NCBI GenBank assembly: GCA_045802605.1
Contig: JBJMQS010000019.1
Coordinates: forward strand, 1 to 64,000
Direction of reading: 5' to 3'
From: JBJMQS01 sp045802605
GTDB lineage: Bacteria; Planctomycetota; Planctomycetia; Gemmatales; Gemmataceae
DNA length: 64,000 nt
Shown: piece by piece, positions 50,438 to 59,400 of the stretch
Layout: the number at the start of each line of letters is the position of its first letter
Position numbering within the stretch: the stretch's first letter is position 1
The notes under the pieces: model-generated
What the model saw: the letters and a program-made list of their open reading frames with translations, nothing else
The model's database searches: none
What the model was told of the DNA's origin: nothing
Translations under genes and position numbers: made by a program

Positions 50438-50452
50438 GCCTCCTCCTGAGGC

Positions 50453-51439
50453 TTACTTCCGCTTCCGTGCCAGCCGAGCGGCGATCTCCGCCGCGACGAT
50501 CAAACTGGATGGATCGGCTTTAGCTTGCCCCGCGATGTCATACGCTGTGCCGTGTGCCACGCTGGTACGGATGATCGGCAGCCCGGCCGTGATGTTCACG
50601 AGCTTCCGGCCAAACCGCATCTTCATCGGAATGTGGCCTTGGTCGTGGTACATCGCGACCACGCCATCGTACGCTCCGGTCGCCGCTTGCGCCCAGAGCG
50701 CATCGGCCGGCAAAGGGCCCGTCACGTTGATCTTGTTTTCACGGCATTCCCTGACAGCCGGTTCCAAGATGCGTGATTCTTCGTCGCCAAAGAGGCCACC
50801 ATCGCTGGCGTGGGGATTGAGCGCACAGACCGCAATTCGCGGAACGCGGTCGATCAGACGCGGCAACAAGGTGTGCAATAACTCGATCGCATCGCGAATA
50901 CCCGCCGTGGTGATGTTTGGCAAGGCGTCGCGCAGAGCGATATGGAGCGTCACATGCAGAACGGAAAGGCCATCGGCATAAAGCAACATCGCATGACGCG
51001 GCGCGTTCGTGTGGTCGGCCAGTATTTCCGTGTGCCCAGGAAACGGTAAACCGGCAGCTCGCAGGCCTTCTTTGTGAAGAGGACATGTCACGATGGCGTC
51101 AACAGTCCCGGCAAGGGCTAAATCGATAGCCGTGCAAAGGTAATCGTACGCCGCCTGCCCTGCAGCCGCGCTCACTTGGCCGGGCACGACGCTCGAGAGA
51201 TTGGCTGTCGAAGCCAACAAACAAGGAATGATGTCGATTTTTGGAAGTGCTTCGTCGAAGTCGCGGATGACTTGAATTCGCGCGTTGGATCCAACCAATT
51301 GCAATCCCTTTTGCAACCACGTCGCATCCCCAACTAGGATCGGCTGGCCCAGCGCGATCAGGCTCGGCCAAGCCGAAGCAATAATCTCCGGCCCAATCCC
51401 GGCCACGTCACCCATCGTGATCGCGAATCGAAAGGCCAT
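50453..51439 (-). CDS. pdxA: 4-hydroxythreonine-4-phosphate dehydrogenase
   Basis: A 328-aa PdxA, which oxidises 4-phosphohydroxy-L-threonine in the DXP-dependent route to pyridoxal phosphate. ITMGDVAGIGPEIIASAW, TCPLHKEGLRAAGLPFPGHT, EILADHTNA, VCALNPHASDGGLFGDEE, ALWAQAATGAYDGVVAMYHD and NITAGLPIIRTSVAHGTAYD are family marks, including the metal-binding His residues. It follows holA after 3 nt. Confidence 0.96.
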   Translation of the reverse strand: MAFRFAITMGDVAGIGPEIIASAWPSLIALGQPILVGDATWLQKGLQLVGSNARIQVIRDFDEALPKIDIIPCLLASTANLSSVVPGQVSAAAGQAAYDYLCTAIDLALAGTVDAIVTCPLHKEGLRAAGLPFPGHTEILADHTNAPRHAMLLYADGLSVLHVTLHIALRDALPNITTAGIRDAIELLHTLLPRLIDRVPRIAVCALNPHASDGGLFGDEESRILEPAVRECRENKINVTGPLPADALWAQAATGAYDGVVAMYHDQGHIPMKMRFGRKLVNITAGLPIIRTSVAHGTAYDIAGQAKADPSSLIVAAEIAARLARKRK

Positions 51440-51442
51440 GTC

Positions 51443-52456
51443 TTACCCGCGGACCGGCGCAGTTTCTTTGCGTGCCAGTTTGACGACAAGCTTTTCCAAA
51501 ATGATTCTCTCCGGCAGTGGGCTCGAACCCTTCATTCCCATATCGGCTTCGATGAGCCAATCATACACCCGATCCATGCGCGATCGACCGAGATGACGAA
51601 GCTCTCGTTCGACACCCTCGCGCTGAAATGGTTTAACTCCCGCCCGGTCCAAAGCCTCGGAAACCGTTAAGCCCGCGCGGGCAAATCGACTCACCGAGGC
51701 AAGCTGCCGGAGCTTCCAACTGAACACACCGAGGACCGCCAACGGCGCTTCGCCGTGACCAAGCAAACGTTCCAGGATGGTCATGGCCGCAGCAACATCC
51801 CCATTGCCGACTGCGTTGAAGATCTTGAACACCTCGGCTTCACGTGTCCGGCCGACCATCTGCTCAACATCATCTTGGCTTATCTTCGGGGCTGAGCCGA
51901 CAAAGCTGGCGAGCTTATCCAACTCTCGATCGAGTTGACCCATGGAATCGCCGACAAGCTCGACCAGCATGTCAGCCGCATCGACAGCCAGATCTTTGGC
52001 GTATCGCTTCTGAGTCCAGTCGCGGCACCATTGCCCAAGGCGTTGCGGGGCCTTGCAAACAATCGTCTGCCCTTCAGGCACTAACTTGGCCAGTTTCGTG
52101 TTCGACGGAAACGACTTCACCTGCAATATCAGCACGCCGGATGCATTCTCGTCTCCGACATGCTTCTCCAGTTGAGTTCGATATTCGGTGACAAAAGGGT
52201 CCGCTTGCTCAATTACCACCACTCGCCGAGGAGCCAAGAACGGGAGGGTATCCAGTTCTGACTTCACCGTAGACCACTGAGCCGCTTCGCCTTCCAAGGT
52301 GGTCACGGCGAAGCTGGGATCGGCATCGCCGAGCAAGTCCGCGATCAGTTTTTCGACTACCTGCCGGCGCAGAAAATCCTCGTCACCCGTCAGCACGTAG
52401 ATTGGTGCCGGCTTCGCTTTGCTGGAGCGTTCGAGGAATTTTAGCGCGTCCATCAA
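51443..52456 (-). CDS. holA: DNA polymerase III subunit delta
   Basis: A 337-aa HolA, the wrench of the clamp loader that opens the beta clamp. Recognisable: PIYVLTGDEDFLRRQVVEKL at the N-terminus, ALFVLWGDP-like TLPFLAPRRVVVIEQADPFV, KLAKLVPEGQTIVCKAPQ, MGQLDRELDKLASFVG, and the C-terminal FNAVGNGDVAAAMTILERLL with SWKLRQLASVSR. It lies 6 nt after nnrE and 3 nt before pdxA, so it is inside the operon. The MM start offers two choices one codon apart. Confidence 0.93.
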   Translation of the reverse strand: MMDALKFLERSSKAKPAPIYVLTGDEDFLRRQVVEKLIADLLGDADPSFAVTTLEGEAAQWSTVKSELDTLPFLAPRRVVVIEQADPFVTEYRTQLEKHVGDENASGVLILQVKSFPSNTKLAKLVPEGQTIVCKAPQRLGQWCRDWTQKRYAKDLAVDAADMLVELVGDSMGQLDRELDKLASFVGSAPKISQDDVEQMVGRTREAEVFKIFNAVGNGDVAAAMTILERLLGHGEAPLAVLGVFSWKLRQLASVSRFARAGLTVSEALDRAGVKPFQREGVERELRHLGRSRMDRVYDWLIEADMGMKGSSPLPERIILEKLVVKLARKETAPVRG

Positions 52457-52462
52457 TTCAAT

Positions 52463-53122
52463 CTATGGCCGCAAATACTCATCCACCAATCGCCGAGGAG
52501 CGCCAATATCCACGAAGTGAATTTCGCCGACAAATGGCCGAGCGGACGGCATCAAGAAGCCCTCCTTCATCCCCACAAACGTGACCGTATGACTCGCCGT
52601 GATCGTCGGGCCCTGGGGCTCGCCAGAATCGCAATCAAGGCCTGAAGGAATATCGACGGCCACTACTTTCGCGCTGCTCGAATTGATCTGCTGCACCACG
52701 CTGTGCCATGGCGAACGCAATGGACCGCGTAAGCCGGTACCGAAGAGTGCATCGACGATCCAGCCGAATCCCGCGAAAGCACTGTCGGGCAAGACACCGG
52801 CGTTCACAGTTAACGGCAGGCTCATGCGTTCGACGATCCGGTGGTTGGTCGCCGCGTCGGGCGTCAATTGGTGCAAATCGGCGATGAGCCAGATGCAGAT
52901 GGGCACACCGAGCCGGTCGAGGTGCCGGGCCATCACGAATCCATCACCGCCATTGTTGCCGGGCCCGCAGACGATCGCGACTCTTTCCCGCAAGGGATTC
53001 AAAGCGGCGAGAATCTCGGCCGCACCTCGGCCCGCATTTTCCATGAGCACGATGCCAGGAATGCCGAATTCTTCGATCGCGCGACGATCCAGCTCGCGCA
53101 TGGCGGCCCGGGTCAACGGCAT
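52463..53122 (-). CDS. nnrE: NAD(P)H-hydrate epimerase
   Basis: A 219-aa YjeF_N protein from ATG 53122, one base after the preceding stop. MPLTRAAMRELDRRAIEEFG at the start, GIVLMENAGRGAAE, VCGPGNNGGDGFVMARHL, WIVDALFGTGLRGPL and AVDIPSGLDCDSGEPQG are typical. It epimerises R- to S-NAD(P)HX for repair. The kinase domain (NnrD) that is often fused is absent here. Confidence 0.94.
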   Translation of the reverse strand: MPLTRAAMRELDRRAIEEFGIPGIVLMENAGRGAAEILAALNPLRERVAIVCGPGNNGGDGFVMARHLDRLGVPICIWLIADLHQLTPDAATNHRIVERMSLPLTVNAGVLPDSAFAGFGWIVDALFGTGLRGPLRSPWHSVVQQINSSSAKVVAVDIPSGLDCDSGEPQGPTITASHTVTFVGMKEGFLMPSARPFVGEIHFVDIGAPRRLVDEYLRP

Positions 53123-53123
53123 A

Positions 53124-53672
53124 TCACGCTCGCCGCTCGATGAGGGATTGTGTTTTGACGATCGTGGATTCGTCCGGGAATGTGTGAAATGCCGAGACGA
53201 CGAGATTGCCAGCCCACGCCTCAGTCGTGACATGACCGAGCGGGGCCAAGGCGAGCCGATTGCCGGGTCGGAAATTGTGTAACAAGCCCCGCTTCAATCC
53301 ATCCTGCATGATTTCGTCATGGACGTGAACGAAGACTTCCGCGGGCAGCGTCTCCACCTGAAAACTGAACTGATAGTTCAGACCGGGTGCCCACGGGATG
53401 CTGGTTGTGTGCTCACCGCGCATTTTTTTCTGGACTAAGGAACGCGATGATGGCAGCGGCACGTCCGGCGTCGCCGCCAACTCGGTGAGATGCCCACGCG
53501 GACTATCCCAAGAAATAGCGTGGCCAGTCCGAGTGATTCGAACCGTAAGTGAATAATCCGCATGACGGACTGTCCGAGCCAATTGCACATCGAAAAGCTC
53601 GGGGTGCAATGGCTGGTCGTACAGGTGAAACACCAGTTCCGAAACCAGCGGCCGCAATTGGTTCGTTGCCAT
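53124..53672 (-). CDS. DUF2617 family protein
   Basis: A 182-aa protein resembling DUF2617 as found in planctomycetes and actinobacteria: LVSELVFHLYDQPLHPELFD, ADYSLTVRITRTGHAISWDS, GLNYQFSFQVETLPAEVFVH, LAPLGHVTTEAWAGNLVVSA, FHTFPDESTIVKTQSLIE. The function is unknown. It is the first gene of the nnrE-holA-pdxA operon. Confidence 0.85.
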   Translation of the reverse strand: MATNQLRPLVSELVFHLYDQPLHPELFDVQLARTVRHADYSLTVRITRTGHAISWDSPRGHLTELAATPDVPLPSSRSLVQKKMRGEHTTSIPWAPGLNYQFSFQVETLPAEVFVHVHDEIMQDGLKRGLLHNFRPGNRLALAPLGHVTTEAWAGNLVVSAFHTFPDESTIVKTQSLIERRA

Positions 53673-53768
53673 TCATCCGGCTCACATGGGCGCGAGCGAA
53701 GCTTCGGCGATTATAAGTCGGCGAGCAGTTGGCCTCAATGCGGAAAGACCTTGCGAGGACCGACCTGG

Positions 53769-53800
53769 AAAAAAATAAAGGGAGACGCATTGCGTCTCCC
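53769..53800 (-). terminator. Terminator for the second TIGR03000 gene
   Basis: Near-palindrome GGGAGACGCA / TGCGTCTCCC followed on the minus strand by TTTATTTTTTT. It lies 28 nt past the stop of the gene at 53828. Confidence 0.85.
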
Positions 53801-53827
53801 CTCGGGTTGTTGCAATTTCGCGAAAAA

Positions 53828-54487
53828 CTAGTTGCGTGCGAACGCGGCCGTGAAGGCCTCGCCGCCGAGACGAAGCTCGGTGGTTTCGCCAGCGCGGACG
53901 GTCACGACACGGCTGACCGCGAGGGTCCGGCCGTTGCGAACGATCTCAGCGCCGAGCACATAACTAACTTCGCTGCCAGCGACCATAGCCGGCGTGGTGA
54001 AACGACGGTTTTCACTGGTCGAAGTGGTGGCCATGCCATCGAAGGTGACCTTGGCGTCCGCGGGCAAAGACACCACGATCAAGCCGGCGACGGGAGCTGC
54101 CGCATGCGGAGCGCCTTCGCCAGGACGCGGAGCATTGCCAGGGCCTTGACCCGGAGGCGGCGGAGGAGGCATCATCATGCCGCCGCCGGTGCCACCGCAG
54201 CAACCGCAGGACTGCTGAACGTAACCGCCGCAGCCGCAATTGTTGCCACCACAGGCGTCATAGCCGCAGCAGCCGTGGCTGGAGCCGCAGCAATTGTCGT
54301 TGCCGCAGCAGCCATGGCCATGGCGATGGCCGTGGTGGCGACCACCGTGGCAACCGCAACCGGAGTCGTAACCCGAGCAACCGGCGGAATAGCCGCCGCA
54401 TCCACAGCAGCCATTGCCACCGTGGCGACCGAACGCCACGGCGTCCGGAGCACTCGTCATCATCATCATCATCACGACACTGTACAT
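53828..54487 (-). CDS. Cys/Gly/His-rich protein with TIGR03000-type C-terminal domain (B)
   Basis: A 219-aa homologue of the protein at 45444-46250. The start is alike (MYSVVMMMMMTSAPDAVAFG) and is preceded by AGGAGGAAGC. Residues about 25-100 are Cys/Gly-rich with many His (GCGCHGGRHHGHRHGHGCCG), then a Pro-rich linker, then the TIGR03000-type domain (GLIVVSLPADAKVTFDGMAT ... VVTVRAGETTELRLGG). The extra His cluster suggests metal binding. Ends at a strong terminator. Confidence 0.85.
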   Translation of the reverse strand: MYSVVMMMMMTSAPDAVAFGRHGGNGCCGCGGYSAGCSGYDSGCGCHGGRHHGHRHGHGCCGNDNCCGSSHGCCGYDACGGNNCGCGGYVQQSCGCCGGTGGGMMMPPPPPPGQGPGNAPRPGEGAPHAAAPVAGLIVVSLPADAKVTFDGMATTSTSENRRFTTPAMVAGSEVSYVLGAEIVRNGRTLAVSRVVTVRAGETTELRLGGEAFTAAFARN

Positions 54488-54954
54488 GAAGCTTCCTCCT
54501 AGGAGTAAAAACCATCCGCAACGCCCATCCAGCGGGCGCCCGGAGTCGACTCACGAGCTAATTGGGATGTCTGGATAAGAGAGGGAATCAATCCGCATCC
54601 CCCGGCAGGGTCATTATCAGCAAGGTTTGCCAGAATGGCACAACTCGCAGATTAGGGGAAATGGTAAAGATGGAGTATTTGAGAGTCAAGAGAAACATGG
54701 GAAAAGTGGCAGTATTGCGAATTATTTTGTGCGTCGTCGCGAATCAGACCTGAAAACGTGCCATTTGCAAGAAGCAGATTGCTGGATTTACACGGATGAC
54801 TCGCGCAAACCCGGCACTCGAAAGCGTCGCGCTCTTAATGTGATCTGCAATGATGTCAGTAGCCTTTTTCATCTATCGCTCGAACCTTCTCGGCCGATTC
54901 GCTTGATAACGAATCGCTGGCCGAAGCGTTAGTTGATTCTTGATCGGGGGTCCG
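54488..54954. other. 467-nt gene-free interval
   Basis: Between the divergent second TIGR03000 gene and the HTTM-operon gene. It holds two small frames whose composition looks non-coding, and near its right end an imperfect hairpin TCGGCCgATTCG...CGAATcgctGGCCGA (54890-54924), which lies 30 nt before the next start and may be a 5' leader structure. I see no other feature. Confidence 0.5.
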
Positions 54955-56184
54955 ATGTCTGAAGGAAGTGGAAAACTCAATCCAATCTCACCATCGTGGT
55001 GGCCGAGTTTGGTGAGCCTCGCCTGCTCCGGTCTTGCATGTGGCCTTCAAAGTGCCACGGGGGGGATGGAGCAAAACCAGACTTACTCACTCGCAGGTAC
55101 TGTCGCAATGTTCCTCGCGGCCGGCGGTATGATCCTCGCCGGCTACTCGGTTTCGCTACAGCCAAGAAACTTACTCGTCCTACTTCTCGCCGCTGTTTCG
55201 TGCGCGCTTGCTTATTTCGGGATTCGAGCCGAGTGGGACTCAGTGCGGTTGTTGGCTGCGGTGATGTCTGGTGTCGCTTTGAGCGCGCTCGCAATTCTGG
55301 GAATCACGCAACTCATCGAGATTGCTTTCGTGCACCTGTTTGGCGATGCGCGTTCGCGGCCATCGACTATCGCACGGACTCTGCAGCGAGTGATCGTAAG
55401 TTGCTTCGTGATCTGGCACTTCCTTGGCGTGCTGTCGGCGATCACTTCGCCACCGCCGCAATCGTGGTTATCGGGAGCCGCGTGGACCAATCTCTTCCGC
55501 CCGCACTTGATGTTTGCCTACGCCAATAATGCCTACCAGTTTTATTCGCCGGAACCCGGGCCGGCGAGTTTGCTGTGGTTTTGCGTGGAGCTCAAAGACG
55601 GCGACAAGACCGAAAAGGTCTGGTACAAAGTACCGCGCAAGCCCGAGACGCATCTTGATCCGCTCGCCGTCGAGTTCTATCGCCGGCTCTCGATCACCGA
55701 GGCGACTAACCAAACGTACAACAACGGCCCGACCACGCAGGTGTATGAGAGACGCCAACGCGAATTGACGATCCCACACCATCCCAAAGCGGGTCTGACC
55801 ATTGAGTATCGCCCGGTACAAGAACTGGCGCGGCGAACGCTTGCTTCATACGCCCGCCACGTGGCCTTCCTGTTTGACCCTGAGCTGGACAAAGATCCGA
55901 ATTCGGACCGAGTGCAAGGGATCAAGATTTATCGCGTCCTGCACGACATGTTGAAGCCGAAGGATTTCGCTGAGAAAAAGGACCCCTTCGAAATTACGAC
56001 CTATTACCCGTACTTCTTGGGCGAGTACGACGCCAAGGGGCAACTGAAAAATCCGAACGACCCGATGCTGTACTGGATCGTACCTATTCTCAAATTCAAA
56101 CCTTCACCGTCGAGTCCTTACGAGATCAAGAATTTTCTCGTGCAGCATGCCGGCAGCGATCCCTTCGAGGAAACCCATCGATGA
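54955..56184 (+). CDS. Polytopic membrane protein with large C-terminal soluble domain (HTTM partner)
   Basis: A 409-aa protein from ATG 54955. Four to five N-terminal helices (PSLVSLACSGLACGLQSATG, TYSLAGTVAMFLAAGGMILA, NLLVLLLAAVSCALAYFGIR, MSGVALSALAILGITQLIEI, IVSCFVIWHFLGVLSAIT) are followed by a soluble part of about 230 residues with AYQFYSPEPGPASLLWFCVE and long helices. A phrase like FYSPEPGPA is common in proteins paired with HTTM enzymes. Its stop overlaps the HTTM start by ATGA, so the pair is translationally coupled. Confidence 0.75.
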   Translation: MSEGSGKLNPISPSWWPSLVSLACSGLACGLQSATGGMEQNQTYSLAGTVAMFLAAGGMILAGYSVSLQPRNLLVLLLAAVSCALAYFGIRAEWDSVRLLAAVMSGVALSALAILGITQLIEIAFVHLFGDARSRPSTIARTLQRVIVSCFVIWHFLGVLSAITSPPPQSWLSGAAWTNLFRPHLMFAYANNAYQFYSPEPGPASLLWFCVELKDGDKTEKVWYKVPRKPETHLDPLAVEFYRRLSITEATNQTYNNGPTTQVYERRQRELTIPHHPKAGLTIEYRPVQELARRTLASYARHVAFLFDPELDKDPNSDRVQGIKIYRVLHDMLKPKDFAEKKDPFEITTYYPYFLGEYDAKGQLKNPNDPMLYWIVPILKFKPSPSSPYEIKNFLVQHAGSDPFEETHR

Positions 56185-57740
56185 TGAACTCGGCCGCGAG
56201 TGCTGGTACTCCCAAACCGGGCGGAATCTTCGCCGGCTGGATGCGATTTTGGTTCACAGCGGCTGATCCGACGCCATTGTGTTTCATGCGCATTGTCGCC
56301 GGAATCTTGACGCTATACGTTCACGTGGCATACACGTTCGATCTCATCGATTTTTATGGGCCGCACGGCTGGTACGATCACCAGATCGCCAATCAAAACC
56401 GCCACGGGATGCCCCACGCGAAAACGCAAACCGATTGGCCTAAGTCCCAAGAAGATGATTCCGAAAACGAAGATACTCCCTTTGTGATGCCATCCGATCC
56501 GACCTTGCGCGAATCGTTGGTTCAATTCATGAATCGGCTGCTGGTTGACAAAAACTACGACCAGATCACTGAGTTCATGAGTCGCTTGAGTCAGATGGGT
56601 GAAGACCGGGTTGAGCTGTTGCGCTATCTCAAAGAGTTGCCTGCAGACCGCGCCTTGCGGGAGCAAGTGCTCAATCCCATCGCCGAAAAGGGGCTCACGC
56701 CTGAGCAAATGGAATCGTCGATCCCACGCGTGTTTCAGCGCCTCTTGGATCCAGATCAGCGCAAACAATTCATCACCACACTACAGCGCTTCGCGGATTT
56801 GCTGCCGGACCGTGACCCGGGACGATCGGCACTCTTTAATCTCTTCATCGATGCATCGCCGCGCGACTGGAAAGTGCTTTTGAAATTCGTCGAAGATCTG
56901 AAGAAGATCAAACCGGAAGACCGGGAAGAAGAGCTGAAATACCAAGAGACGTGGGGCGTCCCCAGTTCCCTTCTGCACGCCAAGGGCATGGACACTTATT
57001 CGCCCTGGTTTCACGTCAAGGACGTGCGGTGGCTGTGGACGATTCACGGACTGCATCTTTTCGTCATCGTGCTCTTCACCTTGGGCATGTACACGCGGGT
57101 GACCTCGGTCATGACGTGGCTGGTGGGCCTGAGCTACATCAACCGCGCTCAGCCGTACCTCTTCGGCCAAGACACGATGATGAATCTGTGTTTGCTCTAT
57201 CTCATGGTCAGCCCATGTGGCGCCAAGTGGTCGCTAGACCGTTGGATGGCTCGCAAGCAGGCCGAGGCCCGCGGAGAAAAACTGCCGATGGTGCAGCCGA
57301 GCGTTTCGGCCGGGTTCATCATTCGCGTGCTGCAGGTCCAATACTGTTTGATGTATTTCTCCGCCGGCATCTCGAAGCTCAAAGGCACATCGTGGTGGAA
57401 TTTCACCGCGCTTTTTGGCTGCCTTTCAAATGCCGAATTTGCTCCCATGCATGTTGATGCCTATCAAAGCTTCCTTTATTGGCTCTGTTCCCACCGCGTG
57501 ATCTGGGAACTGTCAATGTCGGCGGCAACCGTGTTTACGCTCGTGACGGAACTTTCATTTCCGTGGTTGGTTTGGACGCCCGCACGGCCCATCTGCGTGG
57601 CCGCATCTTTGCTCATGCACACCGGCATTTCAATTTTGATGGGGCTTTCCGTATTCAGTTTGTTCATGTTCGCATTGTCGATTTGCTGGATTCCAGCGGA
57701 CGCGATCAACTGGATGTTCGACTCGCCCGACGGCTCCTGA
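56181..57740 (+). CDS. HTTM-domain (vitamin K gamma-carboxylase-like) membrane protein
   Basis: A 519-aa member of the HTTM family related to vitamin-K-dependent gamma-glutamyl carboxylase. ADPTPLCFMRIVAGILTLYV at the start, LDLIDFYGPHGWYD, then at the C-terminal side SYINRAQPYLFGQDTMMNLC, MVSPCGAKWSLDRW, QVQYCLMYFSAGISKLKG and SWWNFTALFGCL are typical. Between about 80 and 265 is a charged, soluble insertion of helices (ESLVQFMNRLLVDKNYDQIT and others) not found in short HTTM proteins. It pairs with the upstream membrane protein. No clear gamma-carboxylase motif is claimed. Confidence 0.88.
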   Translation: MMNSAASAGTPKPGGIFAGWMRFWFTAADPTPLCFMRIVAGILTLYVHVAYTFDLIDFYGPHGWYDHQIANQNRHGMPHAKTQTDWPKSQEDDSENEDTPFVMPSDPTLRESLVQFMNRLLVDKNYDQITEFMSRLSQMGEDRVELLRYLKELPADRALREQVLNPIAEKGLTPEQMESSIPRVFQRLLDPDQRKQFITTLQRFADLLPDRDPGRSALFNLFIDASPRDWKVLLKFVEDLKKIKPEDREEELKYQETWGVPSSLLHAKGMDTYSPWFHVKDVRWLWTIHGLHLFVIVLFTLGMYTRVTSVMTWLVGLSYINRAQPYLFGQDTMMNLCLLYLMVSPCGAKWSLDRWMARKQAEARGEKLPMVQPSVSAGFIIRVLQVQYCLMYFSAGISKLKGTSWWNFTALFGCLSNAEFAPMHVDAYQSFLYWLCSHRVIWELSMSAATVFTLVTELSFPWLVWTPARPICVAASLLMHTGISILMGLSVFSLFMFALSICWIPADAINWMFDSPDGS

Positions 57741-57923
57741 TCTAGCCGCGGGCTTTAGTCGGCGTCAGAACCGAGCGATTGCCAGGACGCGCATGCTAAT
57801 GCCGGCGATTACAAAAGCCGCCAGACCTTTCGTTTTTGCTCAAGCCGCCCAACCCGCCGCGACGATGGAAATGATGGCCGGCGGTCTGCGCTGTCGGTCT
57901 GTCTATTGGGCGGAGGATTCGCC

Positions 57924-59330
57924 ATGCCAATGCGACACGCCTGCCATTCGCTGATGGTAGCTGCCGGTCTATTGGCTTTCACTGCGTCGGCTCGATCCGC
58001 TCCGCCGATTACGGTGCCCGAACATCACACGCGGACGCCGACGTTTTCAATCCCGTTTAATCCCAACCCCGCCGCTCGAGTCCGCGACGTCGAGCTCTAT
58101 GTCTCCACCGACGGCGGCCGTACCTGGACCTTCGTCACCCAAGCCGCACCTTCGACCCGCCGCGAAGACAACCGCTTCCGCTACACCGCGCCCAACGATG
58201 GCTCCTACTGGTTCGGCGTGCGGTCGATCGATCAGGCGAACGTTGCTTCACCGGCCACTCTCGAACAACTCCAAGCGGGACTTGTCGTCCACCTCGACCG
58301 GCGACCTCCGATTGTGCAACTTCGAACGGCGGCCGGCAATCGGCCGAACGTCGTCGGCGTCGAATGGGACGTGCGCGATGAGCACTTCGATTCGAGTCAC
58401 TTTGTGATGGAATATCGTGTGCCGGGCCAATCCGAGTGGGTCGCCCAATCGGTCGATGCCAAGTCCACCGGCACCCAGTTTTGGGAGCTGACAACTGCGC
58501 CGAAAATCGAAGTGCGATTGCGCGTCGCCGACCGAGCCGGCAATGAGGCTGAAGCCACGATCGCGCTCCAGCCCGGTAGTTCTGGCAGTAGCGCCAGCAC
58601 CAATTCCAATCCGAACAGCGACCCGTTCCCCAACAACTCAGCCACGAGTACACCGTCGGGCCGGCCCGCCATCCATTACATCAATAGCACTCAGATTGCC
58701 ATTCCGTTTCGCATCTCCAGCGTCGGCCCCTCTGGCGTCCAGGTCATGGATCTTTGGTACACGCGCGACCTGGGCCGCACTTGGCAGAAGATGCCGCGAG
58801 CCAACGACGACAACGTGACCCTGCCGACCACTCCGGGAGAAGGCGACGCATTGCGCAAGCAATTTGTCTTCACTGCACCGAGCGAAGGTCTCTACGGTTT
58901 CACCGTGGTGCTGCGCTCCGGAGTCGGCATCGGTGATGCCGACCCTCGCCCAGGCGATGGTCCAAAACAACTCGTTGAAGTCGATGTCACCAAGCCGGAA
59001 CTGGAAATGCGTGTCAGTCGTGGCGCAGGCATCGAGGTTCGCAACGTCACTATTGAATGGTCGGCTCGCGACAAAAACCTCGCCGAGCGGCCCGTCACCC
59101 TGCTCCACAGCGCAACTAAAGATGGCCCTTGGGAACCGATCGTCGCCGATCAGGATGCCAAGGGCCGCTATGTGTGGACCGTACCCGACTCCGGCCCGTT
59201 CCAATTTTATGTTCAGGCTCGTGCGGTGGATAAAGCTGGCAATGCCACCACTTCGATTAGCAATGATCGCATCACCGTGGATCTCAATCGGCCCAAAGCC
59301 GAGTTCGACGTGCCGACGCCGGCGAAATAA
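57924..59330 (+). CDS. Secreted protein with Ig-like/FN3-like repeats
   Basis: A 468-aa protein from ATG 57924 (GGAGG 8 nt upstream) with signal peptide ending SARS. It contains at least three or four similar beta-sandwich units, each with a DVELYVSTDGGRTW or DLWYTRDLGRTW type strand (two copies with the Asp-box-like S/T-x-D-x-G-x-T-W shape) and RAVDKAGNATT or RVADRAGNEAEA ends. A Ser/Asn/Pro linker (GSSGSSASTNSNPNSDPFPN) separates the halves. Domain architecture suggests surface adhesion or sensing, not catalysis. Ends just before an inverted repeat. Confidence 0.82.
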   Translation: MPMRHACHSLMVAAGLLAFTASARSAPPITVPEHHTRTPTFSIPFNPNPAARVRDVELYVSTDGGRTWTFVTQAAPSTRREDNRFRYTAPNDGSYWFGVRSIDQANVASPATLEQLQAGLVVHLDRRPPIVQLRTAAGNRPNVVGVEWDVRDEHFDSSHFVMEYRVPGQSEWVAQSVDAKSTGTQFWELTTAPKIEVRLRVADRAGNEAEATIALQPGSSGSSASTNSNPNSDPFPNNSATSTPSGRPAIHYINSTQIAIPFRISSVGPSGVQVMDLWYTRDLGRTWQKMPRANDDNVTLPTTPGEGDALRKQFVFTAPSEGLYGFTVVLRSGVGIGDADPRPGDGPKQLVEVDVTKPELEMRVSRGAGIEVRNVTIEWSARDKNLAERPVTLLHSATKDGPWEPIVADQDAKGRYVWTVPDSGPFQFYVQARAVDKAGNATTSISNDRITVDLNRPKAEFDVPTPAK

Positions 59331-59334
59331 TAAT

Positions 59335-59398
59335 GGTTAGCCGCGACGCGATAGCGGAGCGCGCTTGGCTACGCAAAGCCTTCGCCTCACGGCTAACC
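59335..59398. repeat. Inverted repeat element
   Basis: A 64-nt element with arms GGTTAGCCG and CGGCTAACC and a core shared with 32457-32518 (read on the minus strand). It lies between the convergent secreted-protein gene and gpmA. Confidence 0.8.
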
Positions 59399-59400
59399 GT

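Noticed and set aside
54562..54932. Two small + strand frames (63 and 101 aa) between genes
   Set aside because: No ribosome site, no recognisable pattern, composition like intergenic sequence.
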